The notes under the pieces were generated by a model. The model was not told the origin of the DNA and searched no databases. It was given only the letters and a program-made list of their open reading frames with translations. Source: CAZEQJ01 sp964514385 (GTDB lineage Bacteria > Bacteroidota > Bacteroidia > Cytophagales > Cyclobacteriaceae). Taken from it: a DNA stretch of 64,000 nt. The position numbers and the translations under genes are program-made. Shown in pieces: positions 1-8,386 of the stretch (position 1 is its first letter; each line of letters starts with the position of its first letter). The stretch lies in assembly GCA_964514385.1 (NCBI GenBank), contig CAZEQJ010000004.1, forward strand, positions 1-64,000, given 5' to 3'.

Positions 1-173
1 TTATCCTTTTTTATCAACTTAACCAATGGTCCGATTTTTAGGGAGTATCACACTTTTTGTTTTTATAAGGGACAAGTTTGGTGATTATTTAATGCCTCTA
101 ATACTCGTTTTAGCGAATGTGGTTTGGGCTGTGATTTTCTTTTTACATTAGTTTTTGTATTTCAAGTTATGTT

Positions 174-545
174 ATGAAAACAGTATATTTTATTTTAATG
201 GCGGGTGTTTTTCTGGTGATTTCTGCTTGTTCATCTATGATGACACCGAGTCAGGTAAATAGTGAACTTCCTACACTAACCATCTCAAATTTTCTGAGTC
301 CTCCTCAAGCAGACCAAGCTCTTGCTGAAAACAAGTGTAGAATATTAGTTAAAGAAAGAATATATAGAGCCACTATTGGGTTTACGGTTAAGGGTGATTT
401 AAGAAATGCAGCAAAAGGGATAGATGAATATGTAGTGTTAGATGGAGGTAACACTTATGTTTTAAGAAACTATGAGTGGGAAATAGTTGATGAGGAGGGC
501 TCCACCCAATTGATTGTTACATTCGATACGATGGTTTGTGAATAA
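174..545 (+). CDS. small lipoprotein of unknown function
   Basis: The 123-residue product starts with a lipoprotein signal peptide: a basic N-terminus, a hydrophobic stretch and a lipobox ending VISAC, so Cys19 would be lipidated and the protein anchored in the envelope. The mature part is polar, has two further cysteines and shows no motif I recognise. ATG at 174 directly precedes the signal peptide. It stands alone: the next gene on this strand begins 311 bases later. The function is unknown, and the gene call rests mainly on the clean signal peptide. Confidence 0.7.
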   Translation: MKTVYFILMAGVFLVISACSSMMTPSQVNSELPTLTISNFLSPPQADQALAENKCRILVKERIYRATIGFTVKGDLRNAAKGIDEYVVLDGGNTYVLRNYEWEIVDEEGSTQLIVTFDTMVCE

Positions 546-856
546 ACTGTTGGATAAAGTAAGACTCCTTTCCCTCAACAGCGCCATACGAAAAATCAGA
601 TTTATTCCCGTTAAATAGTACCAACCTAAATGAACCCTCAGGAACTCCTTCAATCCTTCCAAAGCCTCACCACCTGGAAATAAGAAAATACTATCCCAAT
701 AAGGCATACCTGGATTGGCATGTATGGGAAATATTTAAGGGGTATAATTAGTGAAGGTCACGAGACTCACTTAATTAATAAATTACTATAAATATATTAT
801 TAGTAATTATATCTTTTATATTTGCAACTATATAATGAATAAACTGGTTATTAATA
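546..856. other. 311-base intergenic stretch, no supported gene
   Basis: No convincing gene is seen. A frame on the plus strand is open from 563 to 751 but has no start codon and follows a stop codon immediately, so it could be a decayed 3' gene end. A minus-strand frame across 462-707 overlaps the lipoprotein gene and is not supported. From 770 onward the sequence is very AT-rich and leads into the promoter of the toxin-antitoxin operon. Confidence 0.5.
817..825 (+). promoter_or_regulatory. Bacteroidota-type -7 box for the toxin-antitoxin operon
   Basis: TATATTTGC matches the Bacteroidota -7 consensus TAnnTTTG exactly and lies 31 bases before the GTG start of the toxin gene. No clear TTG-type -33 element is visible upstream, only AT-rich sequence. 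Confidence 0.45.
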
Positions 857-1213
857 GTGCAGCCGGATAAAGCATCGGTGATTCAGTTTCTCAAAGACTT
901 TAAAGAAAAAATGAAGTTTTGGGATGTGCTTTTTTTAGATAACCGGAGCAAGAACTTTCATGCGTTGGCTGAACTTGAAATAACGCCGAATCAACGTAAA
1001 ACAGTTTTGGAAAAACTCACCGTTAGCGACTATAGCGAGGGTCCGTTGCCTGAAGAATGGCACGGTAGCAAGGAAATGTGGGTGTTTGGGGTAACCGTAA
1101 AAAAGAAGGAAGTATATATTAAAATCACATTGGGACTTCCAGGCAGTCAAACCATCTGCATTTCATTTCACATAGCAGAACATCCTTTACATTATCCATT
1201 CAAAAAACAATGA
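857..1213 (+). CDS. MqsR-family-like toxin (predicted mRNA interferase)
   Basis: This 118-residue protein resembles MqsR-type toxins, RelE-fold endoribonucleases. The C-terminal part has the strand pattern VYIKITL followed by ICISFH, which parallels the VYLKITV and LIVSFK strands of E. coli MqsR; Tyr87 sits where MqsR has its catalytic-region tyrosine. The central LTVSDY also parallels the MqsR segment LSESDF. The start is GTG at 857; an ATG at 911 would remove the first helix. The gene overlaps the next by four bases (ATGA), giving the toxin-first order typical of mqsRA. RNase activity is inferred from family and context. A more divergent RelE-fold toxin is the main alternative. Confidence 0.7.
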   Translation: MQPDKASVIQFLKDFKEKMKFWDVLFLDNRSKNFHALAELEITPNQRKTVLEKLTVSDYSEGPLPEEWHGSKEMWVFGVTVKKKEVYIKITLGLPGSQTICISFHIAEHPLHYPFKKQ

Positions 1214-2205
1214 AAAGTCCGATCACAGGTAAAGAAATGGCACTGAAGGTTGAGCCTAGAAAAATGCCTTTCCGGAAGGAGGAATTTACCATTCCCTTTC
1301 AGTATTATGTATGCGAAGACAGTGGCGAGCAGTTTACATCCACTGAGCTGGATGAGTTAAACATACAGCTCCTGCACAATGCATATCGCTCAAAATACCA
1401 TATCCCCAGCGCGGAAGAAATAAAAGCCATACGGGATAAATATAAACTTCCAGCTAAACGGATGGGTGAAATCCTCGGTTTTGGCCCGAATACCTACGGG
1501 AACTATGAAAAGGGTGAAGTGCCCGGCGTGCCTAATGCTAAGTTAATCCGGCAGGCGGAAAACCCGCGGTCATTCCGTCAGATGGTAGCCGACTGGCAAG
1601 CTGAAAAGCCCAGACAAAAAGAGGAGCTATTACAACGCATTGATCAGATGGTCTCGGGTTATCAAGACAAACTGGTAGATATCAATGCTTTTTTGGTTGG
1701 CGAGCCGGAAGTCAATGAATATACCGGTTACCGCAAACCCTCTCTGGAGAAAACAGCACAAATGGTGATTTTTTTCATTCAGCAAGAGCTTTGTTACAAG
1801 ACCAAGATGAATAAACTGCTTTTTTATGCAGACTTTCTATGCTTTAAATCGAAAGCGAAATCGATATCAGGAAATCAATATCGGGCCATTTCTTATGGTC
1901 CTGTACCGTCGAGATACGGTGCGTTATATGATTATATGGCCCAATCCGATATTATCGATATAGAGATAGAAGAAATTGAAGGAGGAGAGAAACAGCTTTT
2001 AATTGCCAGAGATGATCAGCCGTTTAAGGCTGAACTTTTTACAGAAGATGAACTAAAAATACTTCAGAAGGTATTGGATGCTTTTAAAAATGACAGTCCA
2101 ACCACGATTGTTGATAAGAGTCATATTGAACCAGCCTGGATTTCCAATAAAGATACGAAAGAGCTGATTAGCTATCATTATGCGTTTGAGTTGAAGGTTT
2201 TATAA
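1210..2205 (+). CDS. MqsA-like antitoxin with C-terminal Panacea (SocA/DUF4065) domain
   Basis: The 331-residue protein has three parts. Residues 1-50 align with the zinc-binding N-terminus of MqsA but keep only one of the four cysteines (Cys35; positions 3 and 6 are Ser and Thr). Residues 75-118 are a helix-turn-helix matching the MqsA DNA-binding domain, including the conserved YEKG turn. Residues about 180-300 are a Panacea domain, with KMNKLLFYADF and ISYGPVPSRYG, a domain found in many antitoxins. It should neutralise the upstream toxin, with which it overlaps by four bases, and repress the operon. The loss of zinc ligands is unusual for the MqsA part; the antitoxin assignment itself is solid. 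Confidence 0.82.
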   Translation: MKSPITGKEMALKVEPRKMPFRKEEFTIPFQYYVCEDSGEQFTSTELDELNIQLLHNAYRSKYHIPSAEEIKAIRDKYKLPAKRMGEILGFGPNTYGNYEKGEVPGVPNAKLIRQAENPRSFRQMVADWQAEKPRQKEELLQRIDQMVSGYQDKLVDINAFLVGEPEVNEYTGYRKPSLEKTAQMVIFFIQQELCYKTKMNKLLFYADFLCFKSKAKSISGNQYRAISYGPVPSRYGALYDYMAQSDIIDIEIEEIEGGEKQLLIARDDQPFKAELFTEDELKILQKVLDAFKNDSPTTIVDKSHIEPAWISNKDTKELISYHYAFELKVL

Positions 2206-2257
2206 ATCAGAAAAGGAAAATATGTCAGCACAAGATCACCTTGCTTATAATCGTGCA

Positions 2258-2695
2258 TTATAGTTCATCCATCCAGTCATTTTCAGGTTTCTTCCAGTCC
2301 TCAAATGACGGTTCTGAAACGATTGGAGAGAAATTCTTTTCAAGCTTTTCTTCCAATAATACAGCTAGTTTATCAATGTTTCGGGTCATTTGATTCCAGC
2401 TAACTCCAAGTTCAGGCACTCTTTGTATGGCCTCATTTTTTTCTGGATTATTATGAATCATTGGAAGGGCATTCTGTAGTTCCTGAAACAAGGATTGCGT
2501 TGACTCAATGTCAAAATCATCGATATGATCAATCAACTTTTCAATTTTCTGATTAAGGTCATTAATCTTTGGGACTAACATTTTAATAACAGCATCTGTC
2601 AACCCTTTTTCGAGTCGTGACAGTAATGTATCAATCCCTAATTTGTTGATCAAGGAGTCGAAAAGTGAAAGCTGATATTTTTGTGTTAGCTCCAT
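2258..2695 (-). CDS. hypothetical helical protein, 145 residues
   Basis: The product is soluble, acidic and largely helical, with a heptad-like pattern over residues 45-75 and 105-125 suggesting coiled coil. It has no signal peptide and no cysteines. I do not recognise the family. It is transcribed against the upstream toxin-antitoxin operon, with about 50 bases between the two stop codons. Small helical orphans like this are frequent in accessory regions and no function can be assigned. The chosen ATG is the first in frame and is followed by a normal codon pattern. Confidence 0.6.
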   Translation of the reverse strand: MELTQKYQLSLFDSLINKLGIDTLLSRLEKGLTDAVIKMLVPKINDLNQKIEKLIDHIDDFDIESTQSLFQELQNALPMIHNNPEKNEAIQRVPELGVSWNQMTRNIDKLAVLLEEKLEKNFSPIVSEPSFEDWKKPENDWMDEL

Positions 2696-2868
2696 ATTAT
2701 AAAAATACGAAAAATATTTAGTTAAGGTGTTTTCTTAAAAGACACTTAACTGCGAAAGCAAGGAGGAGACCCATCAAACGTTATTAATTCATTTAGCCAT
2801 TTTCTGTAGGATTCATATATTAAGTTAATAGCCTTATGACTAAAGCTGTAAAGCATATCTCTCACAAA
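2696..2868. other. intergenic, no gene seen
   Basis: With the palindromic repeat and the spacer after it, this makes a 464-base gene-free stretch up to the antitoxin start at 3160. The part before the repeat is AT-rich, presumably carries the promoter of the minus-strand gene at 2258-2695, and shows no reading frame of note. Confidence 0.4.
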
Positions 2869-2982
2869 TGTCATACCTGAGGAGTGCAACGACATCAGGT
2901 ATCTCAGATGGGTAGTAATTCTAACCCTTATCTGAGATGCCTGACGTGCCTACGGCAGTTAAAATCTCTGTCAGGCATGACA
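2869..2982 (+). repeat. dispersed palindromic repeat, copy 1
   Basis: The element is bounded by TGTCATACCTGA (2869-2880) and its near-perfect inverse TCAGGCATGACA (2971-2982). An inner pair, 2895-2909 and 2930-2944, matches over 15 bases with one mismatch around a 20-base loop. A local inverted pair TACCTGA/TCAGGTA also exists on the left arm, so the transcript could fold into a branched structure. Most of it recurs at 3878-3970. A further partial end, TGTCAGGCATGAC, lies at 3038-3050. It resembles REP/MITE-like repeats of Bacteroidota genomes and carries no plausible gene. Confidence 0.8.
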
Positions 2983-3126
2983 TTTTACTGCGAAGGGAGA
3001 GGAACACGTCTGAACCGTTATGCCTTTTTCACACGGATGTCAGGCATGACAATCTACATTGAAGGATAATTAGATGGTTTATGGACTTTAGCGGAAATAT
3101 TCAGGTCAAAAATTACGAATAATACA

Positions 3127-3161
3127 ATATACACGTATCTTTACATAAAGCACGTGTATAT
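3127..3161 (+). promoter_or_regulatory. inverted repeat over the antitoxin start: predicted autoregulatory operator
   Basis: ATATACACGT (3127-3136) and ACGTGTATAT (3152-3161) are perfect 10-base inverted arms, with an inner CTTT/AAAG pair at 3139-3142 and 3147-3150. The right arm covers the antitoxin ATG at 3160. A near-consensus -7 box, TATCTTTA, lies at 3136-3143, within the palindrome. Antitoxins of VapB type normally repress their own operon from such a site, so this is the likely operator. Confidence 0.6.
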
Positions 3162-3411
3162 GAAAACAAAGCTTACCTTAACCATTAAAAAATCCGTCAT
3201 TCAACGCGCTAAGCTACTGGCAAAAGAGCGAAACGTATCCGTGTCCCGCTTGTTTGAGGAGGTGTTTGGTGAAAAAACGCAGCAACTTCCTACATCGAAC
3301 CAACGAGCCGCAGCTAAATTATTGGATACCTTTACCCAATATCCTGAAGTCCCGGCACTAGCGGAAAGCGATAAAGATCTCAGGAAAAAGCGGGCACAGA
3401 AATATGATTAA
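3160..3411 (+). CDS. VapB-like antitoxin (DUF6364-like, predicted ribbon-helix-helix)
   Basis: The 83-residue protein begins MKTKLTLTIKKSVIQRAK, a basic beta-strand followed by a helix as in ribbon-helix-helix DNA-binding proteins of the DUF6364 type. The C-terminal half is polar and probably disordered until bound to the toxin. ATG at 3160 is preferred over the GTG at 3154, because it places the strand at the N-terminus. It overlaps the PIN toxin gene by eight bases, which is typical of antitoxin-toxin pairs. Predicted role: neutralise the PIN RNase and repress the operon through the palindrome that covers its own start codon. Confidence 0.82.
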   Translation: MKTKLTLTIKKSVIQRAKLLAKERNVSVSRLFEEVFGEKTQQLPTSNQRAAAKLLDTFTQYPEVPALAESDKDLRKKRAQKYD

Positions 3412-3829
3412 GACCTTTCTGGATACGGATGTTGCCTTTGATCTGATTGCCCGCCGAACACCTTATGTGACGCACATGATACCCCTGCTGGAGGAGGTGA
3501 AAAATGGCAGTATATCCTTTTACATTTCTGATTTGTCTATTCCTGTTTACATCTATCTGGCAACTGAATCCTATAAAATTGTAGATGCTATCTCCCGCAT
3601 ATCGCTGTTTATTGAAAGCTGTGAAATCATAACGCCCAACCGGAACATGATACGACAGGCATTGGCTTCTCCTTTTAGCGATAAGGAAGATGCATTGCAA
3701 TACTACACGGCACTACACCATGATATGGACTTTTTTATAACGCGTAATACACGGGATTATAAGGTAACAGAACCCGTATTGCCGGTCTTTGATCCGAAAG
3801 GATTTATGGAATACCTTAGCATGGAATGA
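3404..3829 (+). CDS. PIN-domain toxin (VapC-like RNase)
   Basis: The 141-residue protein has the PIN layout: an N-terminal LDTD (Asp7 and Asp9), an acidic DKEDALQYY segment (Asp96) and a C-terminal TRNTRDY (Asp118). These acidic residues bind Mg2+ or Mn2+ in PIN RNases, which cut tRNA or rRNA. It follows the antitoxin with an eight-base overlap and is followed by a second copy of the palindromic repeat. The length fits the family. The target RNA cannot be told from sequence. Confidence 0.85.
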   Translation: MIKTFLDTDVAFDLIARRTPYVTHMIPLLEEVKNGSISFYISDLSIPVYIYLATESYKIVDAISRISLFIESCEIITPNRNMIRQALASPFSDKEDALQYYTALHHDMDFFITRNTRDYKVTEPVLPVFDPKGFMEYLSME

Positions 3830-3877
3830 TTTAGTCGGTGGTCGTCGGATTGATAGTATATAATCAGCAACACGGAT

Positions 3878-3970
3878 GTCATACCTGAGGAGTGCAACGA
3901 CATCAGGTATCTCAGATGGGTAGTAACTATAACCCTTATCTGAGATGCCTGATCTCTGTCAGGCATGACA
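3878..3970 (+). repeat. dispersed palindromic repeat, copy 2
   Basis: This copy repeats the sequence of 2869-2982, from the same left end to the same right end TCAGGCATGACA, with few substitutions and without the 20-odd bases between the inner and outer right arms. It lies 48 bases after the PIN toxin gene. The two copies therefore bracket the toxin-antitoxin pair in direct orientation. The remaining spacer to 4099 holds no gene. Confidence 0.8.
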
Positions 3971-4099
3971 ATCTGCGTGGAAGGGGATATTCTGCCTGCC
4001 CTACCCCAATTCGGGTATTTTTGCCCGGAAAATCCAAAGACCTTTGGAATTATATCTATCAGGCTTATAGCTTTAAGCATATTTAACATAATGTAGTAT

Positions 4100-6553
4100 A
4101 TGCGTGCCTTACCTTATGTAGCAGTATTTTCGCTGCTCTTATCTTCCTCTCTCTTTGCTCAGCGGCCTGCCCGTGGTGGTATTCCTTCCCCTTCGAGCTT
4201 TGCAAGTAAGTACAATTGTCATCCTGACGCCGCAAAGCATACTTCCCAGGATCCGCAGGGCTATGCCCGTATGTTTTTTATAGCATACTGTCAATGCACG
4301 GAAACCGGTGTAAGCAGCCCGGAGTCAGAACGTCAGATGATTGCACAAATGCAATCCATGAAACAAGCGTACAACACTATGATGTCAGATGCTACGCCGG
4401 ACATCAAGGTGACCGTTCCGAGCCAATGTAAACGGGCCAATGCTGCAGCTGGAGCGGCGGGCAGTGGTGAGATGACGGAGCAACAGAAGCTGGAACAAAC
4501 CATTCAGAATTATGCCAATGCCCTGAATATCGTCAACCAGGCACGTCAGCGTGCAGCGCAGACAGCAGAGGCATTAAAGAATTACAACAGCATTTCCAGC
4601 AATGGCAATCCTTACGATATCATGGATCAGTTTCAACGCAACATGGATGCTATCCAGAACATCGACCAGGACCTCCGCGAATCGATCAACATGGGATATA
4701 TCGAAAATACAACCAATGTAATCTCCGATTATAACTCTGGTAACCAGGAAGGAGCTTTTTATGGTGGCGTGGCCACTCTGGCCTCCATATACGACAACCA
4801 GGAAGCGAAAAAGGAGGTGGAACTACAACGTCAGCAGCTGATCCAGGAAAAGCAACGTGCCTTAGAGGATGCTGCCAACCGTATGATCGAGGCCAACAAT
4901 GCAGCTATAGCAAGGTGGGTAAATGCCGCTGCCTTCGTTTTGGAAGAGGATAAAGAAAAATACTACATGGAGATGGCCTTTTACCATTCCAGCTATGCTC
5001 ACTCCATATCCAATAATTTTAATTACAACAATGTCGACTGGGCAAAGGATTATTTTGGTAGACCACAGGAGCCGGTTTATAAGACATATTATGGTCCGCT
5101 GGCGGAGCAGCATTACGAGGCTTCACTACGGAAACACGAACTGTATAAAGAGCATTCACGCAGAGTACTTTATGACGGAGCCATACAACATATCGCGACG
5201 GCCATCGACATGCAGCCGGATGAGGTTTCCTATTACATCGCACAGGGACGGATTGCCAACCCTACGGACATGGTATTGTCATTATCCAATTACGTTGCCG
5301 CATACGATATCGACCCGGATTATTTTGATGAAGCATTAAATGCCGAATTCACGGCGGTATACCAACTGGCAAATGATGAGGTACGCATTGCCATAGAAAC
5401 AGGTAATAGTGAACGTATCCGCGATTATATTGACGCAGGATTGTATGATGTGGTCAGCATCAATGATGGAACACTCTTCGAATACGCTGCTCAGGTCAAT
5501 GCAGTGTCATCACTTGAGGTTATTTATGAACGCTACATCCGCCGCCTCGAAAATGACAGGTTAAAGGATGATTACATTCGGCAGGCTATCGCCACGTCAG
5601 CAGTATACGGTTCGAATAACGCACTGCAATTTCTTTTCCAGCTGGGCTATGACAGTGACTTTACATTTTATGGTAAAACACCTGTGGATTACGCTTTTGA
5701 CGGTCAGGATACAGAAACCTTTCTGTTAGCCTTCATGCAATCCAATAATAAGCCACAGCATATTGCCCGATATGGACAGTCCGCGGTTTTCATTACGGCA
5801 CTCTCGCGAACAAATCCTGAAATAGCAGCCGAAGGACTCGAAAGCATCACCAGCCCGGAAAAGAAAGCCGGGGTGATTATGACGCTGGTCAGCGATTTGC
5901 CACAACAGCCGCGCTACCTGGCAACTTTAAACCTAAGTCCGTCAGCCAAAACCATGATGATCTCGGATGAAAAGCTGCGTAAGACTACCTTTTCTGTTTT
6001 TCTTAAGATGATCCTTGATCCAGCCGGCGAAAACACAGCCGCAGCATTGATCAACGACCGCCTGGTTGATGACAACCTGATCCTTGAAAATGCGGCCGAT
6101 GTGACCTCGATAGTGATCCTGTCTGATCAGGTCACGACATACCGGATACTTAAATCACGCGGATTATTATCTGCCACTAACCCGGATGGTGACCCTATAC
6201 AATTTGACTTTGTCCGAAACGGAACGAAGATCTTACGGTCGGAGGCGTCCTCCATGAACTTTCAGGTACAAACACAGGATGGCATCTGGCTTGTCCACGA
6301 GCTGGCATTGTCAAATGTGCCGGAAAACCGTGATTTCCTGATCAATGGCGGCAAGGTGAACATCAACCGACAGGGATTATATGGATGGACCCCGCTGCAT
6401 TACGCTGCACGTCAGAATGACACACAGCTGGTGCGCATATTATTAGCGGCAGGAGCAGACAAGAATATTAAAGACAAGTGGGGAAGAAGGCCGCTCAATA
6501 TTGCCAGGGAGCGTGAGTTTGATGAAATAAAAACCGTGCTGTCAGCAAGATAA
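4100..6553 (+). CDS. exported ankyrin-repeat protein
   Basis: The 817-residue product has a signal peptide (hydrophobic residues 6-18, then FAQ). A cysteine-containing N-terminal domain follows (about residues 35-115), then a Gln/Ala/Asn-rich helical, probably coiled-coil region (about 125-280). From about 430 to the end it is built of ankyrin-like repeats, degenerate at first and canonical at the C-terminus (GWTPLHYAARQND, then LLAAGADKNIKDKWGRRPL). Ankyrin repeats bind proteins, so an envelope scaffold or inhibitor role is possible, but no function can be assigned. The next gene follows after about 25 bases and is probably co-transcribed. Confidence 0.82.
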   Translation: MRALPYVAVFSLLLSSSLFAQRPARGGIPSPSSFASKYNCHPDAAKHTSQDPQGYARMFFIAYCQCTETGVSSPESERQMIAQMQSMKQAYNTMMSDATPDIKVTVPSQCKRANAAAGAAGSGEMTEQQKLEQTIQNYANALNIVNQARQRAAQTAEALKNYNSISSNGNPYDIMDQFQRNMDAIQNIDQDLRESINMGYIENTTNVISDYNSGNQEGAFYGGVATLASIYDNQEAKKEVELQRQQLIQEKQRALEDAANRMIEANNAAIARWVNAAAFVLEEDKEKYYMEMAFYHSSYAHSISNNFNYNNVDWAKDYFGRPQEPVYKTYYGPLAEQHYEASLRKHELYKEHSRRVLYDGAIQHIATAIDMQPDEVSYYIAQGRIANPTDMVLSLSNYVAAYDIDPDYFDEALNAEFTAVYQLANDEVRIAIETGNSERIRDYIDAGLYDVVSINDGTLFEYAAQVNAVSSLEVIYERYIRRLENDRLKDDYIRQAIATSAVYGSNNALQFLFQLGYDSDFTFYGKTPVDYAFDGQDTETFLLAFMQSNNKPQHIARYGQSAVFITALSRTNPEIAAEGLESITSPEKKAGVIMTLVSDLPQQPRYLATLNLSPSAKTMMISDEKLRKTTFSVFLKMILDPAGENTAAALINDRLVDDNLILENAADVTSIVILSDQVTTYRILKSRGLLSATNPDGDPIQFDFVRNGTKILRSEASSMNFQVQTQDGIWLVHELALSNVPENRDFLINGGKVNINRQGLYGWTPLHYAARQNDTQLVRILLAAGADKNIKDKWGRRPLNIAREREFDEIKTVLSAR

Positions 6554-6577
6554 AAAACCCTATTGAACATAATTACC

Positions 6578-7345
6578 ATGAAATATAAACTAATAGTTAT
6601 CCTGGTGTTGTCAGGTATTATCACCGCCCGGGCGCAGTCAGTTCCGACAGATCTTGAATATTACGAGCGCTACTGGGCCCCCATGTCACCGTTGTATGCA
6701 TCGGCCAATTTATGGATATCCTCCTCGATAGGGCAATGGGGAGCAGCACCCGGCAGCAATCCCGGGAACACCCCGTTTTTAGGTACCGATGGCATGGGAG
6801 CAGGTGTAAGCTTTGGGCTGTCTTTTCATCAGATGGTGCCCCTTCGAATTGAAGCAGATATGAAAAATCAATTTTATCCGGGAATAAAATGGGGTGCGGA
6901 AATATCAGAACATGGTGCGGTAAATTGGGAAGCGTCAGACCTTTTTGTTTTTGGCTATGATGGTGGCAATACCACGACAGCTGCATTTATCATTGGCCCG
7001 GCGGCAAATTATAATTATGAAAATAAGGTGGTACTGGAGGCCTCACTCACCCTGATGCTGGGAGGTGTGATCAACGATGGTATCGAAGGTGATGTACGGG
7101 TGATTCCCGCCGAACCTGAGTCAGGCAGTGACAGAAGCTGGTCACCGGGCTATGAATTCACCATCGCTGCACGTACAGGTCACCTGAGGATTTTTGCCAG
7201 CATTTTCACCCAACGCATCCGGAGGTATTATGAGTTTAGTGTAAGGCAGACATTTGATACCTTTACCGAGCCTTCAAACTTCACCAGTGATTATTCCATA
7301 TCCACATTCCGGTTTGGTGCGGGTATTACGTTTGGGGAAATATAG
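6578..7345 (+). CDS. exported protein, probable outer-membrane beta-barrel
   Basis: The 255-residue product begins MKYKLIVILVLSG and has a signal peptide ending ARAQ. The rest is rich in Gly and aromatic residues with alternating hydrophobic strands, ending in a strand pattern (STFRFGAGITFGEI) like the last strand of an outer-membrane barrel. ATG at 6578 is preferred over a TTG at 6563 because it begins the signal peptide. It follows the ankyrin gene by 24 bases, so the two are probably one unit. Assignment as a barrel is inference; no family was recognised. Confidence 0.7.
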   Translation: MKYKLIVILVLSGIITARAQSVPTDLEYYERYWAPMSPLYASANLWISSSIGQWGAAPGSNPGNTPFLGTDGMGAGVSFGLSFHQMVPLRIEADMKNQFYPGIKWGAEISEHGAVNWEASDLFVFGYDGGNTTTAAFIIGPAANYNYENKVVLEASLTLMLGGVINDGIEGDVRVIPAEPESGSDRSWSPGYEFTIAARTGHLRIFASIFTQRIRRYYEFSVRQTFDTFTEPSNFTSDYSISTFRFGAGITFGEI

Positions 7346-7375
7346 CACCCTGAAGCTCGCCGGGTACCGTTTTGA

Positions 7376-8386
7376 CTATTGCTTGATATAATTTCTGGCG
7401 ATGCGCCCATTCTCAATAAAAATGCCATTAGCTGTAAAGCGGGCCGGAATGGTGATATCCCAGCATTCCTGTGCGATATGTGGATGTATCTGCCAGTCCG
7501 AAGCATTTTTGGAACGAATGAAAGTTTGTGCATCCACACAGGAAAGGGTGAGCGTTCCGTCGTCTTGAAGAATGTAATTAACCCGCCATACAGATTTCTG
7601 ATCATCCGAATAGCGCTCGTCAATCATCGTCCACACACCGAAATTAGCACCCAGCTCAAATATCATTTTACGTCTGCCATAAATGGTTTGGTGCCAGTCG
7701 GCTATGTAGGTTCCTAAAATGGCATCCAGTGGATTATTATGTACTTCATCGGAAGGCATTTCGGCTTGTTGACGACCAGCCTGATCGGTGATATTGTCTC
7801 GCACACGGCCTGTTGCACCGGTACGACGTGCATTGCCCAGAATGGAATGAACATTCTGAGAGTTTTTTACATCGATCAGCGAATAGTAGCTCAACCGGAT
7901 ATGGGTCAGCCGGGGCGTATGGAAGAACCAGTCGCCATTGCCCATATCGTTAAACTCGATCGACTCGCCCGGATAGATTTCCACAATGTTGCCCATGACA
8001 CTTCGTTCTCCTGAAATGGTATTGGTACACATGCTGTACCCGGAATTCTCCTCTACATCCTTTAGTGTTACACCTACCGCCGGCACATGATGGAAGACCA
8101 CTTTTTTGTCTGCGTTCGTATTTGATACCTTGAAATTAAGGTAATAATAAAAGGCCTTATCTGATTGTTCATCTTGCGGGTGGCAGCGCTTTACAGTCTG
8201 TCCGAATGCATCCGCTCCGGTTTTTACATAGGCACTGAAGACTATTCCGTTCTGACTGTATATGATACCTCCATCTTTTGGCGGACCGTCCAGTCCAGCA
8301 ATGTACAGATACTCCGGAAAGCGGCTGGTGCCCCATTGTGCAAAGACTGGCGTGGCAAATAAAAATAAGATAATTAGTCTCATCAT
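7376..8386 (-). CDS. secreted protein of unknown function
   Basis: The 336-residue product has a clear signal peptide (MMRLIILFLFATPVFAQ) and a mature part rich in beta-strand residues with scattered cysteines (for example near residues 69, 120 and 292). Its C-terminus does not look like a type IX sorting domain, so it may stay in the periplasm. I recognise no family. ATG at 8386 is followed by a second ATG at 8383 that would serve equally well. It is convergent with the gene ending at 7345 and divergent from the large repeat protein starting at 8791. Confidence 0.72.
   Translation of the reverse strand: MMRLIILFLFATPVFAQWGTSRFPEYLYIAGLDGPPKDGGIIYSQNGIVFSAYVKTGADAFGQTVKRCHPQDEQSDKAFYYYLNFKVSNTNADKKVVFHHVPAVGVTLKDVEENSGYSMCTNTISGERSVMGNIVEIYPGESIEFNDMGNGDWFFHTPRLTHIRLSYYSLIDVKNSQNVHSILGNARRTGATGRVRDNITDQAGRQQAEMPSDEVHNNPLDAILGTYIADWHQTIYGRRKMIFELGANFGVWTMIDERYSDDQKSVWRVNYILQDDGTLTLSCVDAQTFIRSKNASDWQIHPHIAQECWDITIPARFTANGIFIENGRIARNYIKQ

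Noticed and set aside
26..151. Plus-strand frame of 41 codons with a hydrophobic C-terminal half
   Set aside because: It is very short, AT-rich and lacks any recognisable start signal. A hydrophobic frame is expected by chance in T-rich sequence.
462..707. Minus-strand frame of 81 codons
   Set aside because: It overlaps the lipoprotein gene end on the other strand and its translation has no domain or signal I recognise; no support beyond being open.
2884..3069. Short plus-strand frame across the palindromic repeat
   Set aside because: It is made of repeat sequence; the same start recurs in copy 2 (3892-4086), so the frame is a by-product of the repeat.
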